Below are positions 8,869 to 17,285 of a stretch of DNA of 64,000 nt, in pieces. Both the position numbers and the translations under genes were made by a program. The stretch comes from Flavobacterium chryseum. Its GTDB lineage: Bacteria; Bacteroidota; Bacteroidia; Flavobacteriales; Flavobacteriaceae. Numbering within the stretch: the stretch's first letter is position 1; every line of letters begins with the position of its first letter. The stretch is taken from positions 248,001-312,000 of the forward strand of contig NZ_SNWW01000004.1 in the NCBI RefSeq assembly GCF_004362015.1, given 5' to 3'. The notes beneath the pieces are model-generated. The model saw only the letters and a list, made by a program, of their open reading frames with translations, ran no database searches and had not been told where the DNA came from.

Positions 8869-9290
8869 TTCCGAAAATAATTCAGGGAGGAAATTTTTCA
8901 GATCATCGTGGAACTATTTCATATGTAAATGATTTTAGTTTTGAGGATATTAAAAGATTTTATATCATTAGTAATTCTGATGAAAATCCGATTCGTGCTT
9001 GGCAGGGTCATAAATTAGATGCAAAAAACTTTTATTGTTTAAATGGGTCTTTCAAAATTCATTATGTAAAAATTGATAATTGGGAAAATCCTTCAAAAGA
9101 TTTAGCTATTGAAACGGTAATTGTTTCTGATTTAGATAGTAAAATTGTTCATATTCCGGCAGGTTATGCAAATGCTATTGAATCTTTAGAAACAAATTCA
9201 AAACTAATATCATTTTCGACTTTACCACTATCAAATGTTAGTGAAGATGATGTTCGTTACGATTCAGATTATTGGGAAATTAATGGATAA
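8865..9290 (+). CDS. Cupin sugar ketoisomerase/epimerase (FdtA/WxcM-like)
   Basis: A 141-residue single-domain cupin related to RmlC and to the 3,4-ketoisomerases FdtA/QdtA. Landmarks are DHRGTISYVNDF, RAWQGHKLDAKNFYCLNGSF and VHIPAGYANAIESL. Such enzymes move the keto group, or epimerise, on nucleotide-linked 4-keto-6-deoxy sugars. It overlaps the preceding stop (ATGA) and overlaps the aminotransferase that follows by eight bases. A ketoisomerase/aminotransferase pair would make an amino-deoxy sugar, as in Fuc3N pathways. Whether the carrier is dTDP or UDP cannot be told from sequence alone. Confidence 0.72.
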   Translation: MIPKIIQGGNFSDHRGTISYVNDFSFEDIKRFYIISNSDENPIRAWQGHKLDAKNFYCLNGSFKIHYVKIDNWENPSKDLAIETVIVSDLDSKIVHIPAGYANAIESLETNSKLISFSTLPLSNVSEDDVRYDSDYWEING

Positions 9291-10425
9291 TAAACGAATT
9301 TACTTATCTCTATCACAACAAAGTGGCTTTGAGCAAGAATATATTCAAAAAGCATTAGAAACGAATTGGATTACGTCTGGTGGACCAAATGTTAATGATT
9401 TTGAAAATCAATTGCAAAATTATTTTGGTGATGAATTTTTCTTGACAGCTTTAAATTCAGGAACTTCTGCTATACATTTGGCATTAATTTTATTAGGAGT
9501 AAAAACTGGAGATGAGGTTATTTGTCAAACAATGACATTTTCAGCATCAGCAAATCCTATTTTATATCAGGGTGCAATTCCCATTTTTGTAGATAGTGAA
9601 CCTGAGACTTGGAATATTAGCCCGGAATTTCTTGAAATAGCTATAAAAGATAGAATAAAAAAAGGAAAAAAACCGAAAGCAATAATAACCGTTCACTTAT
9701 ACGGTAATCCTTATAAGGTTGATGAAATACATGATATTGCAGCCCGATATGATATTCCAATAATTGAAGATAGTGCTGAAGCACTTGGAAGCACTTATAA
9801 AGGTAAAAAATGTGGGACTTTTGGAACTTTTGGAATTTTTTCATTTAATGGAAATAAAATTATTACAACTTCAAGTGGAGGAGCATTAATTTCAAGTTCA
9901 AACGAATCTAAAGAAAAAGCAATCTTTTTTGCCACTCAGTCAAAAGATGCGGCAGTTCACTATCAGCATAGTGAAATTGGTTATAATTACAGGATGAGTA
10001 ACGTTTGTGCTGGTATTGGACTTGGACAAATAAAGGTGTTGGAGAATAATATTGCAGCAAGAAGAAAAAACCACATTTTTTATAAAGATCTTTTTGATAG
10101 TATAAAAATTGTAACCCTTTTCGAAGTATTAAATGAAGATTATTTTTCAAACTATTGGTTAAATGCCATTTTGATTGAACCAAACTTGGAAAAAAATATA
10201 AATAATGAGACTTTAAGAATAGCTTTTGAAAAGGCCGATATTGAAAGCCGACCACTTTGGAAACCAATGCATTTACAGCCAATTTTTATGAAATATCCAT
10301 ATTATGGAAATAAAATTGCCGAGGGATTATTTAAAAAAGGATTGTGTTTGCCATCAGGATCAAATCTCACAATAGAAGATAAAAATAGAATTAAGGAAGT
10401 GATTACTACTTTCTTTTCAGTATAG
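9283..10425 (+). CDS. DegT/DnrJ/EryC1 PLP-dependent sugar aminotransferase (PglE-like)
   Basis: A 380-residue PLP aminotransferase acting on keto-sugar nucleotides. It shows TNWITSGGPNVNDFE, NSGTSAIHLAL, the DSAEALGST segment with the PLP-contacting aspartate, and the Schiff-base lysine in SFNGNKIITTS. The ATG at 9283 is preferred over an in-frame TTG at 9235 because family members begin about ten residues before the YLSLS segment; the overlap with the cupin gene is then eight bases. Possible roles are C4 amination of the WbpM product, giving a bacillosamine/QuiNAc4N precursor, or amination of a 3-keto product of the upstream cupin. No PglD-like N-acetyltransferase lies next to it. Confidence 0.85.
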   Translation: MDNKRIYLSLSQQSGFEQEYIQKALETNWITSGGPNVNDFENQLQNYFGDEFFLTALNSGTSAIHLALILLGVKTGDEVICQTMTFSASANPILYQGAIPIFVDSEPETWNISPEFLEIAIKDRIKKGKKPKAIITVHLYGNPYKVDEIHDIAARYDIPIIEDSAEALGSTYKGKKCGTFGTFGIFSFNGNKIITTSSGGALISSSNESKEKAIFFATQSKDAAVHYQHSEIGYNYRMSNVCAGIGLGQIKVLENNIAARRKNHIFYKDLFDSIKIVTLFEVLNEDYFSNYWLNAILIEPNLEKNINNETLRIAFEKADIESRPLWKPMHLQPIFMKYPYYGNKIAEGLFKKGLCLPSGSNLTIEDKNRIKEVITTFFSV

Positions 10426-10441
10426 AATTAAAAATTTTAAT

Positions 10442-10990
10442 ATGAAAATTGAAGAAACATTTATAAAAGATTTGGTTATTATTGAGCCAACAGTTTTTGG
10501 AGATGAAAGAGGTTACTTTTTTGAATCATACAGTAAAACTAAATTTACAGATTTAGGAATTAACATTGATTTCGTTCAGGACAATCAGTCGTTTTCAAAA
10601 AAAGGAACCTTAAGAGGATTACATTATCAAAATCCTCCTTTTGCACAAACGAAATTAGTTCGTGTTTTAGATGGCGAAATTATTGATGTTGCCGTAGATT
10701 TAAGAAAAGATTCTCCCACTTACGGAAAATCATTTAGCGTTTTATTATCAGCAGAAAATAAAAAACAATTATTAGTGCCTCAAGGTTTTGCACACGGTTT
10801 TTCTGTTATTAGTGAAACAGCATCTGTAATGTACAAATGTGATCAATTTTATAATAAGGATTCTGAAGGTGGTATTAAATTTGATGATCCCTCATTAAAT
10901 ATTGATTGGGGAATGGATTTAAAAGAAGCAATAGTTTCTGAAAAAGATCAAATACTCCCTTTTATCGAGAATTGTAATAGTTTATTTTAA
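10442..10990 (+). CDS. rmlC: dTDP-4-dehydrorhamnose 3,5-epimerase
   Basis: A 182-residue cupin of normal RmlC length. It shows DERGYFFESY, the KGTLRGLHYQNPPFAQTKLVRV region with the catalytic histidine, and the VPQGFAHGFSVIS segment. The enzyme inverts C3 and C5 of dTDP-4-keto-6-deoxyglucose in dTDP-L-rhamnose synthesis. It is followed at once by rmlD (TAATG overlap) and then rmlA. The partner dehydratase rmlB is not in the window. Confidence 0.95.
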   Translation: MKIEETFIKDLVIIEPTVFGDERGYFFESYSKTKFTDLGINIDFVQDNQSFSKKGTLRGLHYQNPPFAQTKLVRVLDGEIIDVAVDLRKDSPTYGKSFSVLLSAENKKQLLVPQGFAHGFSVISETASVMYKCDQFYNKDSEGGIKFDDPSLNIDWGMDLKEAIVSEKDQILPFIENCNSLF

Positions 10991-11838
10991 TGAAAAGAAT
11001 ACTAGTTACGGGAGCGAATGGACAGTTAGGATCTGAATTGGCTGTTTTGTCTGCAAAATACCCACAATATGAGTGGATTTTTACTAATAGAAATAAAATT
11101 ACACTCAACGACCTAGATTTGCTTAAAGTTCAGTTAAATGAAATTAATCCAAATATAATTTTAAACTGTGGAGCCTATACTGCAGTTGATAAAGCTGAAA
11201 CAGAAAAAGAATTAGCTTTTACAATAAATCATTTGGCTGTTGAAGTGATTGCAAAATATGCTTCGGATAAGAATGCAAAATTAATTCACATTTCTACAGA
11301 TTATGTCTTTGACGGATCTTCTTCAATTGCATTAAATGAAGAAGCAGAAACGAATCCTATAAATATATACGGAGAAAGTAAACGAACTGGTGAAATTGCT
11401 TGCTTAAATGTAAATCCAAATTCAATCATTTTGAGAACTTCTTGGGTTTACAGCAAATTTGGAAATAATTTTGTTAAAACTATGCAACGTTTGATGCAGG
11501 AAAAAGAATCAATTAATGTTGTAAATGATCAAATAAGTTCACCAACCTATGCCGCAGATCTTGCACAGGCAATGATTGATATTTTAGAACATTCAGAATG
11601 GATTCCGGGAGTTTACAATTATTCAAACGAAGGCGAAATAAGTTGGTATGAGTTTGCGTTGACTATAAAAGAATTGGGCGGATATAATTGTAATGTTGGC
11701 GGAATTCCTTCTTCATCTTATCCAACTCCAGCTAAGCGTCCTGAATTTTCATTATTGGATAAGAAAAAAATTAAAGAAGTTTATAATTTAGACATTCCAA
11801 ATTATAAAGAGAGTTTGAAAAAAATATTTATAAAATAG
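10990..11838 (+). CDS. rmlD: dTDP-4-dehydrorhamnose reductase
   Basis: A 282-residue SDR reductase for the last step of dTDP-L-rhamnose synthesis. Typical marks are TGANGQLGSEL, NCGAYTAVDKAE, HISTDYVFDG, the catalytic YGESKRTGE and RTSWVYS. Its start overlaps the rmlC stop. It is a different branch from the RmlD-like protein at 4938, which lacks the NCGAYTAVDKAE segment. Confidence 0.95.
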   Translation: MKRILVTGANGQLGSELAVLSAKYPQYEWIFTNRNKITLNDLDLLKVQLNEINPNIILNCGAYTAVDKAETEKELAFTINHLAVEVIAKYASDKNAKLIHISTDYVFDGSSSIALNEEAETNPINIYGESKRTGEIACLNVNPNSIILRTSWVYSKFGNNFVKTMQRLMQEKESINVVNDQISSPTYAADLAQAMIDILEHSEWIPGVYNYSNEGEISWYEFALTIKELGGYNCNVGGIPSSSYPTPAKRPEFSLLDKKKIKEVYNLDIPNYKESLKKIFIK

Positions 11839-11913
11839 AGATGATTTTAAAAATTAGATTTTAAATTTCTTATTGAAACTAAATCTAAAATCTAAAATCT
11901 AAAATCAAAACAT
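11839..11913. repeat. Heptamer tandem repeat between rmlD and rmlA
   Basis: The 75-bp spacer contains at least three exact copies of the heptamer TAAAATC (11,886-11,906) plus partial copies. A related GATTTTAAA/TTAGATTTTAAA stretch at about 11,843-11,865 reads as the imperfect reverse complement, so the spacer could fold. The repeat ends eight bases before the rmlA start codon. Similar AAAATCT runs are common in flavobacterial spacers. No promoter box is evident. Confidence 0.6.
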
Positions 11914-12798
11914 ATGAAAGGAATTATTTTAGCAGGAGGTTCAGGAACTCGTTTACATCCCTTAACATTGGCAATGAGCAAGCAAATGATGCCTGTTTAT
12001 GATAAACCAATGATTTATTATCCATTGTCTACTTTGATGATGTCTGGAATAAGTGAAATATTAATTATTTCTACTCCACACGACTTACCAAATTTTAAAA
12101 AATTATTAGGAGACGGATCAAGTTTGGGATGTAAATTCAGCTATGCAGAACAAGCTGTCCCAAATGGTTTAGCTCAGGCTTTTGTAATTGGTGAAGAATT
12201 TATTGGTAGCGATAATGTAGCCTTAATATTAGGAGATAATATTTTTTTTGGATCTAATATGCAAGAACTTTTAAAATCAAATACAAACCCTGATGGTGGT
12301 GTGGTTTTTGCTTATCATGTATCAGATCCTGAGCGATATGGTGTCGTAGAATTTGATGAAAATTTAAAAGCCATTTCTATTGAAGAAAAACCAGAAAATC
12401 CAAAATCTAATTTTGCAGTTCCGGGGCTTTATTTTTATGATAATTCAGTAGTTGAGATCGCAAAAAGTATAAAGCCGAGTGCAAGAGGCGAGTATGAAAT
12501 TACTGATGTAAATAAAGTATACTTGGAAAGAGAAGCTTTAAAGGTTGGTATTTTAAGCAGAGGTACAGCATGGCTGGATACAGGAACCTTTAATAGTTTA
12601 ATGCAAGCAGGACAATTTGTTCAGGTACTTGAAGAAAGACAAGGATTAAAAGTAGGGTGTATAGAAGAAATTGCTTGGAGACAAGGATTTATAAATGATG
12701 AACAACTCGAAGAACTTGCCTTACCATTAGTCAAATCAGGATACGGAGCTTATTTGATTGATTTTTTAAAACAAAAGAAAAAAGGTGTTAAGATTTAA
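11914..12798 (+). CDS. rmlA: Glucose-1-phosphate thymidylyltransferase
   Basis: A 294-residue nucleotidyltransferase making dTDP-glucose, the first step to dTDP-L-rhamnose. The signature [11 protein letters not shown] is at the N-terminus, followed by [25 protein letters not shown], the EEKPENPKS segment and TAWLDTGTF. Length and motifs are canonical. The rml order here is C-D-A, with rmlB missing from the window. Confidence 0.96.
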   Translation: MKGIILAGGSGTRLHPLTLAMSKQMMPVYDKPMIYYPLSTLMMSGISEILIISTPHDLPNFKKLLGDGSSLGCKFSYAEQAVPNGLAQAFVIGEEFIGSDNVALILGDNIFFGSNMQELLKSNTNPDGGVVFAYHVSDPERYGVVEFDENLKAISIEEKPENPKSNFAVPGLYFYDNSVVEIAKSIKPSARGEYEITDVNKVYLEREALKVGILSRGTAWLDTGTFNSLMQAGQFVQVLEERQGLKVGCIEEIAWRQGFINDEQLEELALPLVKSGYGAYLIDFLKQKKKGVKI

Positions 12799-12835
12799 TA
12801 TACGAAGAGAAATAATTTTTTAAAACTTTAATTCG

Positions 12836-12843
12836 TATTTTTG
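12836..12843 (+). promoter_or_regulatory. Candidate -7 box TATTTTTG upstream of the WbpM-like gene
   Basis: TATTTTTG matches the Bacteroidota consensus TAnnTTTG, 47 bases before the TTG start of the dehydratase gene and 37 bases after the rmlA stop. No clear upstream TTG element sits at the expected distance, so this is a half match. Confidence 0.4.
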
Positions 12844-12889
12844 TATTTACCATACAAAGTTTACAAAACCTAAAATAACCTAAACTAAA

Positions 12890-14857
12890 TTGAATCCAGA
12901 AGAATCAAATAAAATAAGATCTTTATTCCATGTTTTTTTTTCACCAAGGAATTTAAGAGCCAATATAAACAACCTTAGTTATTTACCAAGGTGGATTATT
13001 GTCGCCATTGACATAATGGTTCTTATCTTTTCTTTTACATTCACTTATATGTTGTTTGAAGGAACAGCATTAGGATATATTATTACATCACACAATTTTT
13101 ATTTTGTCTGCACTCTAATTTTTGTAAACGTATTTTTCTTTTGGTTGTTTAGAACCTATTCTGGAATTATACGACATTCTTCCTACATCGATGCAATAAA
13201 ACTTTTGTTTTCGCAAATGTCAGTTTTAGTGTTTTTTTTATTTTTCAATTTAGTATTTGAACTATATGCCGGGCACAAAGCTTTTTTAAATACAGCTCTC
13301 TTCATAAATTTAGTTTTATCTTTTTGCGGTTTATTTCTATATCGCGTAATTGTAAAACAAACTTTTGAACTTTACTTTTCTGAGAAAACAAGTACAAAGT
13401 TAATTAGAACAGTAATTTACGGAACCGATGCTAATGCAATTTCAGTTGCCAACGCTTTGAAATTTGAAACACCTTCCCGATTTAAAATTGTTGGTTTTGT
13501 AGATAAAAACAATCAAAATGCATCCAAAAGAATGTTGGATTTGCCTATTTTGATACTTAGAAAGAAATTACCCGCCTTAATGCGATCTGTTGCCGCAGAG
13601 GGTATAATCATAGCCGATAAAAGTTTATCGAAAGATGAACAGTTAATTATTGTTGATCAATGTTTAGAATTCAATTACAGAGTCTACACAGTTCCATTGA
13701 TTTCGGATTGGGAAAATCAAAAAGAAATTTCCCAAAAAGTAAAAAATATACAGATTGAAGATTTACTAGAAAGAAAACCAATAGTTTTGGATAGTAAATC
13801 AATTTCTAAACAATTAAAAGACAAAACGATTCTTATAACCGGGGCAGCGGGGTCAATTGGAAGTGAAATTGCAAGACAAGTACTGAGCTTTAACCCTAAA
13901 AAAGTTATCATCTTAGATCATGCGGAAACACCTTTGCATAATTTGTGTTTAGAAACATTAAGCATGAATTCTGAGACAAATATTATCGCTGTAATAGCCG
14001 ACGTAAGAAGTAAAAAAGCATTAGATAAGGTTTTTAGAAATCATAATCCGCATGTAGTTTTTCATGCTGCTGCATATAAACATGTTCCTTTGATGGAAGA
14101 AAATCCATCCCAGGCAATTTTAACAAATATAAAGGGAACCAAGAATTTGGCCGATTTATCATGCACATATCGTGTCAAGAAATTTGTTATGGTCTCAACA
14201 GATAAAGCTGTTAATCCTAGTAACGTTATGGGAGCCAGTAAACGAATTGCAGAGAAATATGTTCAGTCTTTATTTTTGAAAAATCAAAGAGAAAGTATTG
14301 AAGGAGCTACAAAATTTATTACAACCCGTTTTGGAAATGTTTTAGGTTCAAACGGATCCGTTGTTCCTTTATTTACGAAGCAAATTGCCGAAGGTGGCCC
14401 TGTAACAATAACCCATCAGGATATTATACGTTATTTCATGACAATACCAGAAGCTTGTCAATTGGTTCTCGAAGCTGGTGCTATGGGGAATGGTGGAGAA
14501 ATCTATATCTTTGACATGGGTAAACCAGTTAAAATAATTGATTTAGCTAAGAAAATGATTAAGCTTGCAGGTTTTATTCCTGATAAGGAAATAAAGATAA
14601 AAATCGTTGGTTTAAGACCCGGAGAAAAGTTATATGAGGAATTATTAAATGACACTTCTAAAACATTACCAACCTATCATAATAAAATTATGATTGCTCA
14701 GGAAATACAAGACGAATACGAAAATTTACATGCAGAAATTGACGAACTTATAGAAATTACTGATTTTTATGATAATGATGATATTGTGTCTAAAATGAAA
14801 AAAATAGTTCCTGAATTTAAAAGTATGAATTCTGCTTTTGAAGTCCTAGATAAGTAG
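12890..14857 (+). CDS. wbpM: Membrane-anchored UDP-HexNAc 4,6-dehydratase (WbpM/PglF/CapD family)
   Basis: A 655-residue protein. Four hydrophobic segments (about residues 30-150) anchor it in the inner membrane. A Rossmann-like domain follows (VIYGTDANAISVANAL near 180), then the catalytic SDR domain with TGAAGSIGSEI near residue 315 and MGASK near 446, where Met replaces the usual Tyr, as is normal in this family. RFGNVLGSNGSVVPLF and LRPGEKLYEELL are further hallmarks. It makes UDP-4-keto-6-deoxy-GlcNAc, the precursor of QuiNAc, FucNAc or bacillosamine. The start is TTG at 12,890: an in-frame stop lies nine bases upstream, and the next ATG would remove the first membrane segment. Confidence 0.93.
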   Translation: MNPEESNKIRSLFHVFFSPRNLRANINNLSYLPRWIIVAIDIMVLIFSFTFTYMLFEGTALGYIITSHNFYFVCTLIFVNVFFFWLFRTYSGIIRHSSYIDAIKLLFSQMSVLVFFLFFNLVFELYAGHKAFLNTALFINLVLSFCGLFLYRVIVKQTFELYFSEKTSTKLIRTVIYGTDANAISVANALKFETPSRFKIVGFVDKNNQNASKRMLDLPILILRKKLPALMRSVAAEGIIIADKSLSKDEQLIIVDQCLEFNYRVYTVPLISDWENQKEISQKVKNIQIEDLLERKPIVLDSKSISKQLKDKTILITGAAGSIGSEIARQVLSFNPKKVIILDHAETPLHNLCLETLSMNSETNIIAVIADVRSKKALDKVFRNHNPHVVFHAAAYKHVPLMEENPSQAILTNIKGTKNLADLSCTYRVKKFVMVSTDKAVNPSNVMGASKRIAEKYVQSLFLKNQRESIEGATKFITTRFGNVLGSNGSVVPLFTKQIAEGGPVTITHQDIIRYFMTIPEACQLVLEAGAMGNGGEIYIFDMGKPVKIIDLAKKMIKLAGFIPDKEIKIKIVGLRPGEKLYEELLNDTSKTLPTYHNKIMIAQEIQDEYENLHAEIDELIEITDFYDNDDIVSKMKKIVPEFKSMNSAFEVLDK

Positions 14858-14889
14858 TTATCCATTATTTAAATTTACGATTAAGTATT

Positions 14890-14918
14890 AAAGGTGTTTT
14901 TTATTAAACGCCTTTTTT
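14890..14918 (+). terminator. Rho-independent terminator after the WbpM-like gene
   Basis: Arms AAAGGTGTTT (14,890-14,899) and AAACGCCTTT (14,906-14,915) pair with one G-U wobble around a six-base loop and run into a T tract. It separates the sugar-synthesis block from the exporter block. Confidence 0.75.
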
Positions 14919-15025
14919 GCTTTTTAATCAATTCGTAATAAGGTAAAAATCCTGTTAATTTAGTAATCAAAAAAAGATTTTGTAATAATAATTTATAAAC
15001 ACTTAGGAAAATTGTCCTTTATTTC

Positions 15026-15033
15026 TAATTTTG
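15026..15033 (+). promoter_or_regulatory. Candidate -7 box TAATTTTG upstream of wzm
   Basis: TAATTTTG fits TAnnTTTG and lies 44 bases before the wzm ATG and about 110 bases after a terminator hairpin, where a new promoter is expected. The nearest upstream TTG (15,012) is only 11 bases away, so the -33 part is not convincing. Confidence 0.45.
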
Positions 15034-15077
15034 ACGCATAAATTATTACAGCCCCAAATTGTAATGAAAAAAACAAA

Positions 15078-15944
15078 ATGAATACTACTAAAAATTCCAA
15101 TGACTGGCTGTTTGAAATAACACCCAAAAATAAATTCTTTACTCTTAATCTTAAAGAAGTTTGGCAATATCGCGACTTACTATTCTTATTTGTAAAACGT
15201 GATGTTATAACAGTTTATAAACAAACGGTTCTAGGACCGCTTTGGTACTTAATTCAGCCTTTATTTACCTCCATAACTTTTACGATAATATTTAATAACG
15301 TTGCAGGAATCAATACAGGAACAGTCCCCCCATTTTTATTTAATTTGGCAGGAATAACAGTTTGGAATTATTTTACAGCATGTTTAAACGGAACGTCTGA
15401 TACTTTTAAAGCCAATGCAAACATATTTGGGAAAGTCTATTTTCCGAGGATTATTACTCCTTTATCAGTTGTAATATCGAATTTGATTAAATTTGGTATT
15501 CAATTTTTAATTTTTATTATATTTTATATTTTATATTATTTTCAAGGTGCAGATTTAAGTTTAAATGGATTGATATTATTTTTTCCTATTTTAATTTTAA
15601 TAATGGGAGTTTTAGGATTGGGACTTGGAATGCTTATTTCCTCTATGGTTACGAAATATAGAGATTTTAGCTATTTAGTAGGCTTTGGTATACAATTACT
15701 AATGTATTTATCAGCAGTAATGTATCCAATGGAATTGATAAAAGAAAAATTACCAAACTATGGTTGGCTTGTCGAGTATAATCCATTAGCTTATATTATT
15801 CAAACAGCTCGATATATGCTTTTAAATGTTGGAGGAATTTCTATTTTGGGATTAATTTATACTTTAGGGGTTACAATTGCCGTGTTTTTAATAGGTCTTC
15901 TAGTTTTTAATAAAACTGAAAAGAGTTTTATAGATACTGTGTAA
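15078..15944 (+). CDS. wzm: ABC-2 type polysaccharide export permease (Wzm)
   Basis: A 288-residue inner-membrane permease of the ABC-2 family with six hydrophobic segments. The N-terminal cytoplasmic part contains the motif VWQYRDLLFLFVKRDVI and then KQTVLGPLWYLIQPL, typical of Wzm/KpsM/TagG-type polysaccharide exporters. It carries the finished lipid-linked glycan across the inner membrane together with the ATPase encoded 52 bases downstream. No Wzx flippase is visible in the window, so this is the only recognisable export route here. Confidence 0.93.
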   Translation: MNTTKNSNDWLFEITPKNKFFTLNLKEVWQYRDLLFLFVKRDVITVYKQTVLGPLWYLIQPLFTSITFTIIFNNVAGINTGTVPPFLFNLAGITVWNYFTACLNGTSDTFKANANIFGKVYFPRIITPLSVVISNLIKFGIQFLIFIIFYILYYFQGADLSLNGLILFFPILILIMGVLGLGLGMLISSMVTKYRDFSYLVGFGIQLLMYLSAVMYPMELIKEKLPNYGWLVEYNPLAYIIQTARYMLLNVGGISILGLIYTLGVTIAVFLIGLLVFNKTEKSFIDTV

Positions 15945-15996
15945 TTAATTTTTATTAAAAAAAGATTTTATGAAATCTACAATTCATTATATATAA

Positions 15997-17283
15997 TTGG
16001 AAAAAGATATAATTTTAAAAGCTGAAAACGTGTCTAAACAATATCGTTTAGGACAAGTAGGAACAGGAACATTAAGTCACGATTTAAACAGATGGTGGCA
16101 TGAAATTAGAGGGAAAGAAAATCCATATTTAAAAATTGGTGATAGTAATGATCGCTCGACTAAAGGGAATTCTGACTATGTATGGGCTTTGCAGGATATT
16201 AATTTTGAAGTAGAACGTGGAGATGTTTTAGGTATAATTGGAAAAAACGGAGCAGGAAAATCTACATTACTAAAAATACTCTCAAAGGTAACTGCCCCTA
16301 CTATTGGATCTATAAAGTCACGTGGTCGTATTGCTTCGCTTCTTGAGGTAGGAACTGGTTTTAATAGTGAAATGACAGGTCGTGAAAATATCTTTTTAAA
16401 TGGGGCTATTTTAGGAATGACTAAAAAAGAAATAAAGTTAAAAATTAATGATATTATTGAATTTTCAGGATGTGAACGTTATATAGATACTCCAGTAAAA
16501 AGATATAGCAGCGGAATGACTGTACGTTTAGCTTTTGCTGTAGCTGCATTTCTGGAACCTGAAATTTTAGTCGTTGATGAGGTATTAGCAGTAGGTGATG
16601 CTGAATTTCAGAAAAAAGCAATTGGCAAAATGCAGGATATTTCTAAAGGAGAAGGAAGAACTGTATTATTCGTTAGTCACAATATGGCTGCAGTAAAAAG
16701 TTTATGTACCAGAGGAATTGTTTTAGAACATGGAAAGGTAGTTTTTGAAGGTGATCAAAATGAATCAGTTGACTTTTATCTAAAAAGAGCAGAAAGCAGA
16801 AGCGAAATTAATTTAATTGATAGAAATGATAGACTTGGTAGCGGAAAACTAAAAGTTAAATCTGTTCAACTTTTAAATAAGAATTTTCAAGAATTAAATG
16901 AGGTTATTTCTGGTGAAATGCTCATAATTAAAGTTACGTTTGTTAAATATATAGAAATTGACTATAAAAAAATGAAGGTAGCAATAAATTTTCAAGATGA
17001 AAATGAAAGTTTTATTTTGTCTTTTATTAACGATGAAATGAATCATTCTTTTCATAATTTAGAAAATCAAGATTATTTTTATTTACAAATTCCTAATCTT
17101 TATTTAAGAGCTGCATCATATTCTTTGAGAATTATGCTTTCTGAAACTGACACACACAGCAATAATTTTATTGATGTTATTGAAAAAGTTATAGATGTTG
17201 ATGTTTTACCAGGAGATATTTGGAAAACTGGTATTACAAATAGGAAAGGGCATGCAGCAATAATACCTGGAGAGTTTATTTAA
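15997..17283 (+). CDS. wzt: Polysaccharide ABC exporter ATPase with C-terminal glycan-binding domain (Wzt)
   Basis: A 428-residue protein. The ATPase domain (about 1-260) has Walker A GKNGAGKST at 82-90, the signature YSSGMTVRLA, Walker B LVVDEVLAVGD and the H-loop SHN. Residues from about 265 to the end form a beta-rich extension matching the place of the Wzt C-terminal domain, which in other bacteria recognises the modified non-reducing end of the O-antigen. That suggests a capped chain as the transported substrate. The start is TTG: the only upstream in-frame ATG (15,970) is closed by a stop immediately before 15,997. Confidence 0.92.
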   Translation: MEKDIILKAENVSKQYRLGQVGTGTLSHDLNRWWHEIRGKENPYLKIGDSNDRSTKGNSDYVWALQDINFEVERGDVLGIIGKNGAGKSTLLKILSKVTAPTIGSIKSRGRIASLLEVGTGFNSEMTGRENIFLNGAILGMTKKEIKLKINDIIEFSGCERYIDTPVKRYSSGMTVRLAFAVAAFLEPEILVVDEVLAVGDAEFQKKAIGKMQDISKGEGRTVLFVSHNMAAVKSLCTRGIVLEHGKVVFEGDQNESVDFYLKRAESRSEINLIDRNDRLGSGKLKVKSVQLLNKNFQELNEVISGEMLIIKVTFVKYIEIDYKKMKVAINFQDENESFILSFINDEMNHSFHNLENQDYFYLQIPNLYLRAASYSLRIMLSETDTHSNNFIDVIEKVIDVDVLPGDIWKTGITNRKGHAAIIPGEFI

Positions 17284-17285
17284 TT

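Noticed and set aside
9908..10282. 124-codon minus-strand frame inside the aminotransferase gene
   Set aside because: Shadow of a clear PLP aminotransferase; low-complexity Leu/Phe/Tyr-rich translation.
11839..11913. Heptamer repeat considered as a phase-variable promoter
   Set aside because: No promoter box is positioned around it, and the upstream rmlC-rmlD transcript can simply read through into rmlA.
13828..14400. Loss of the catalytic Tyr in the WbpM-like and FnlA-like dehydratases as a defect
   Set aside because: Met in place of Tyr (MxxxK) is the normal state in this dehydratase family, so both enzymes are expected to be active.
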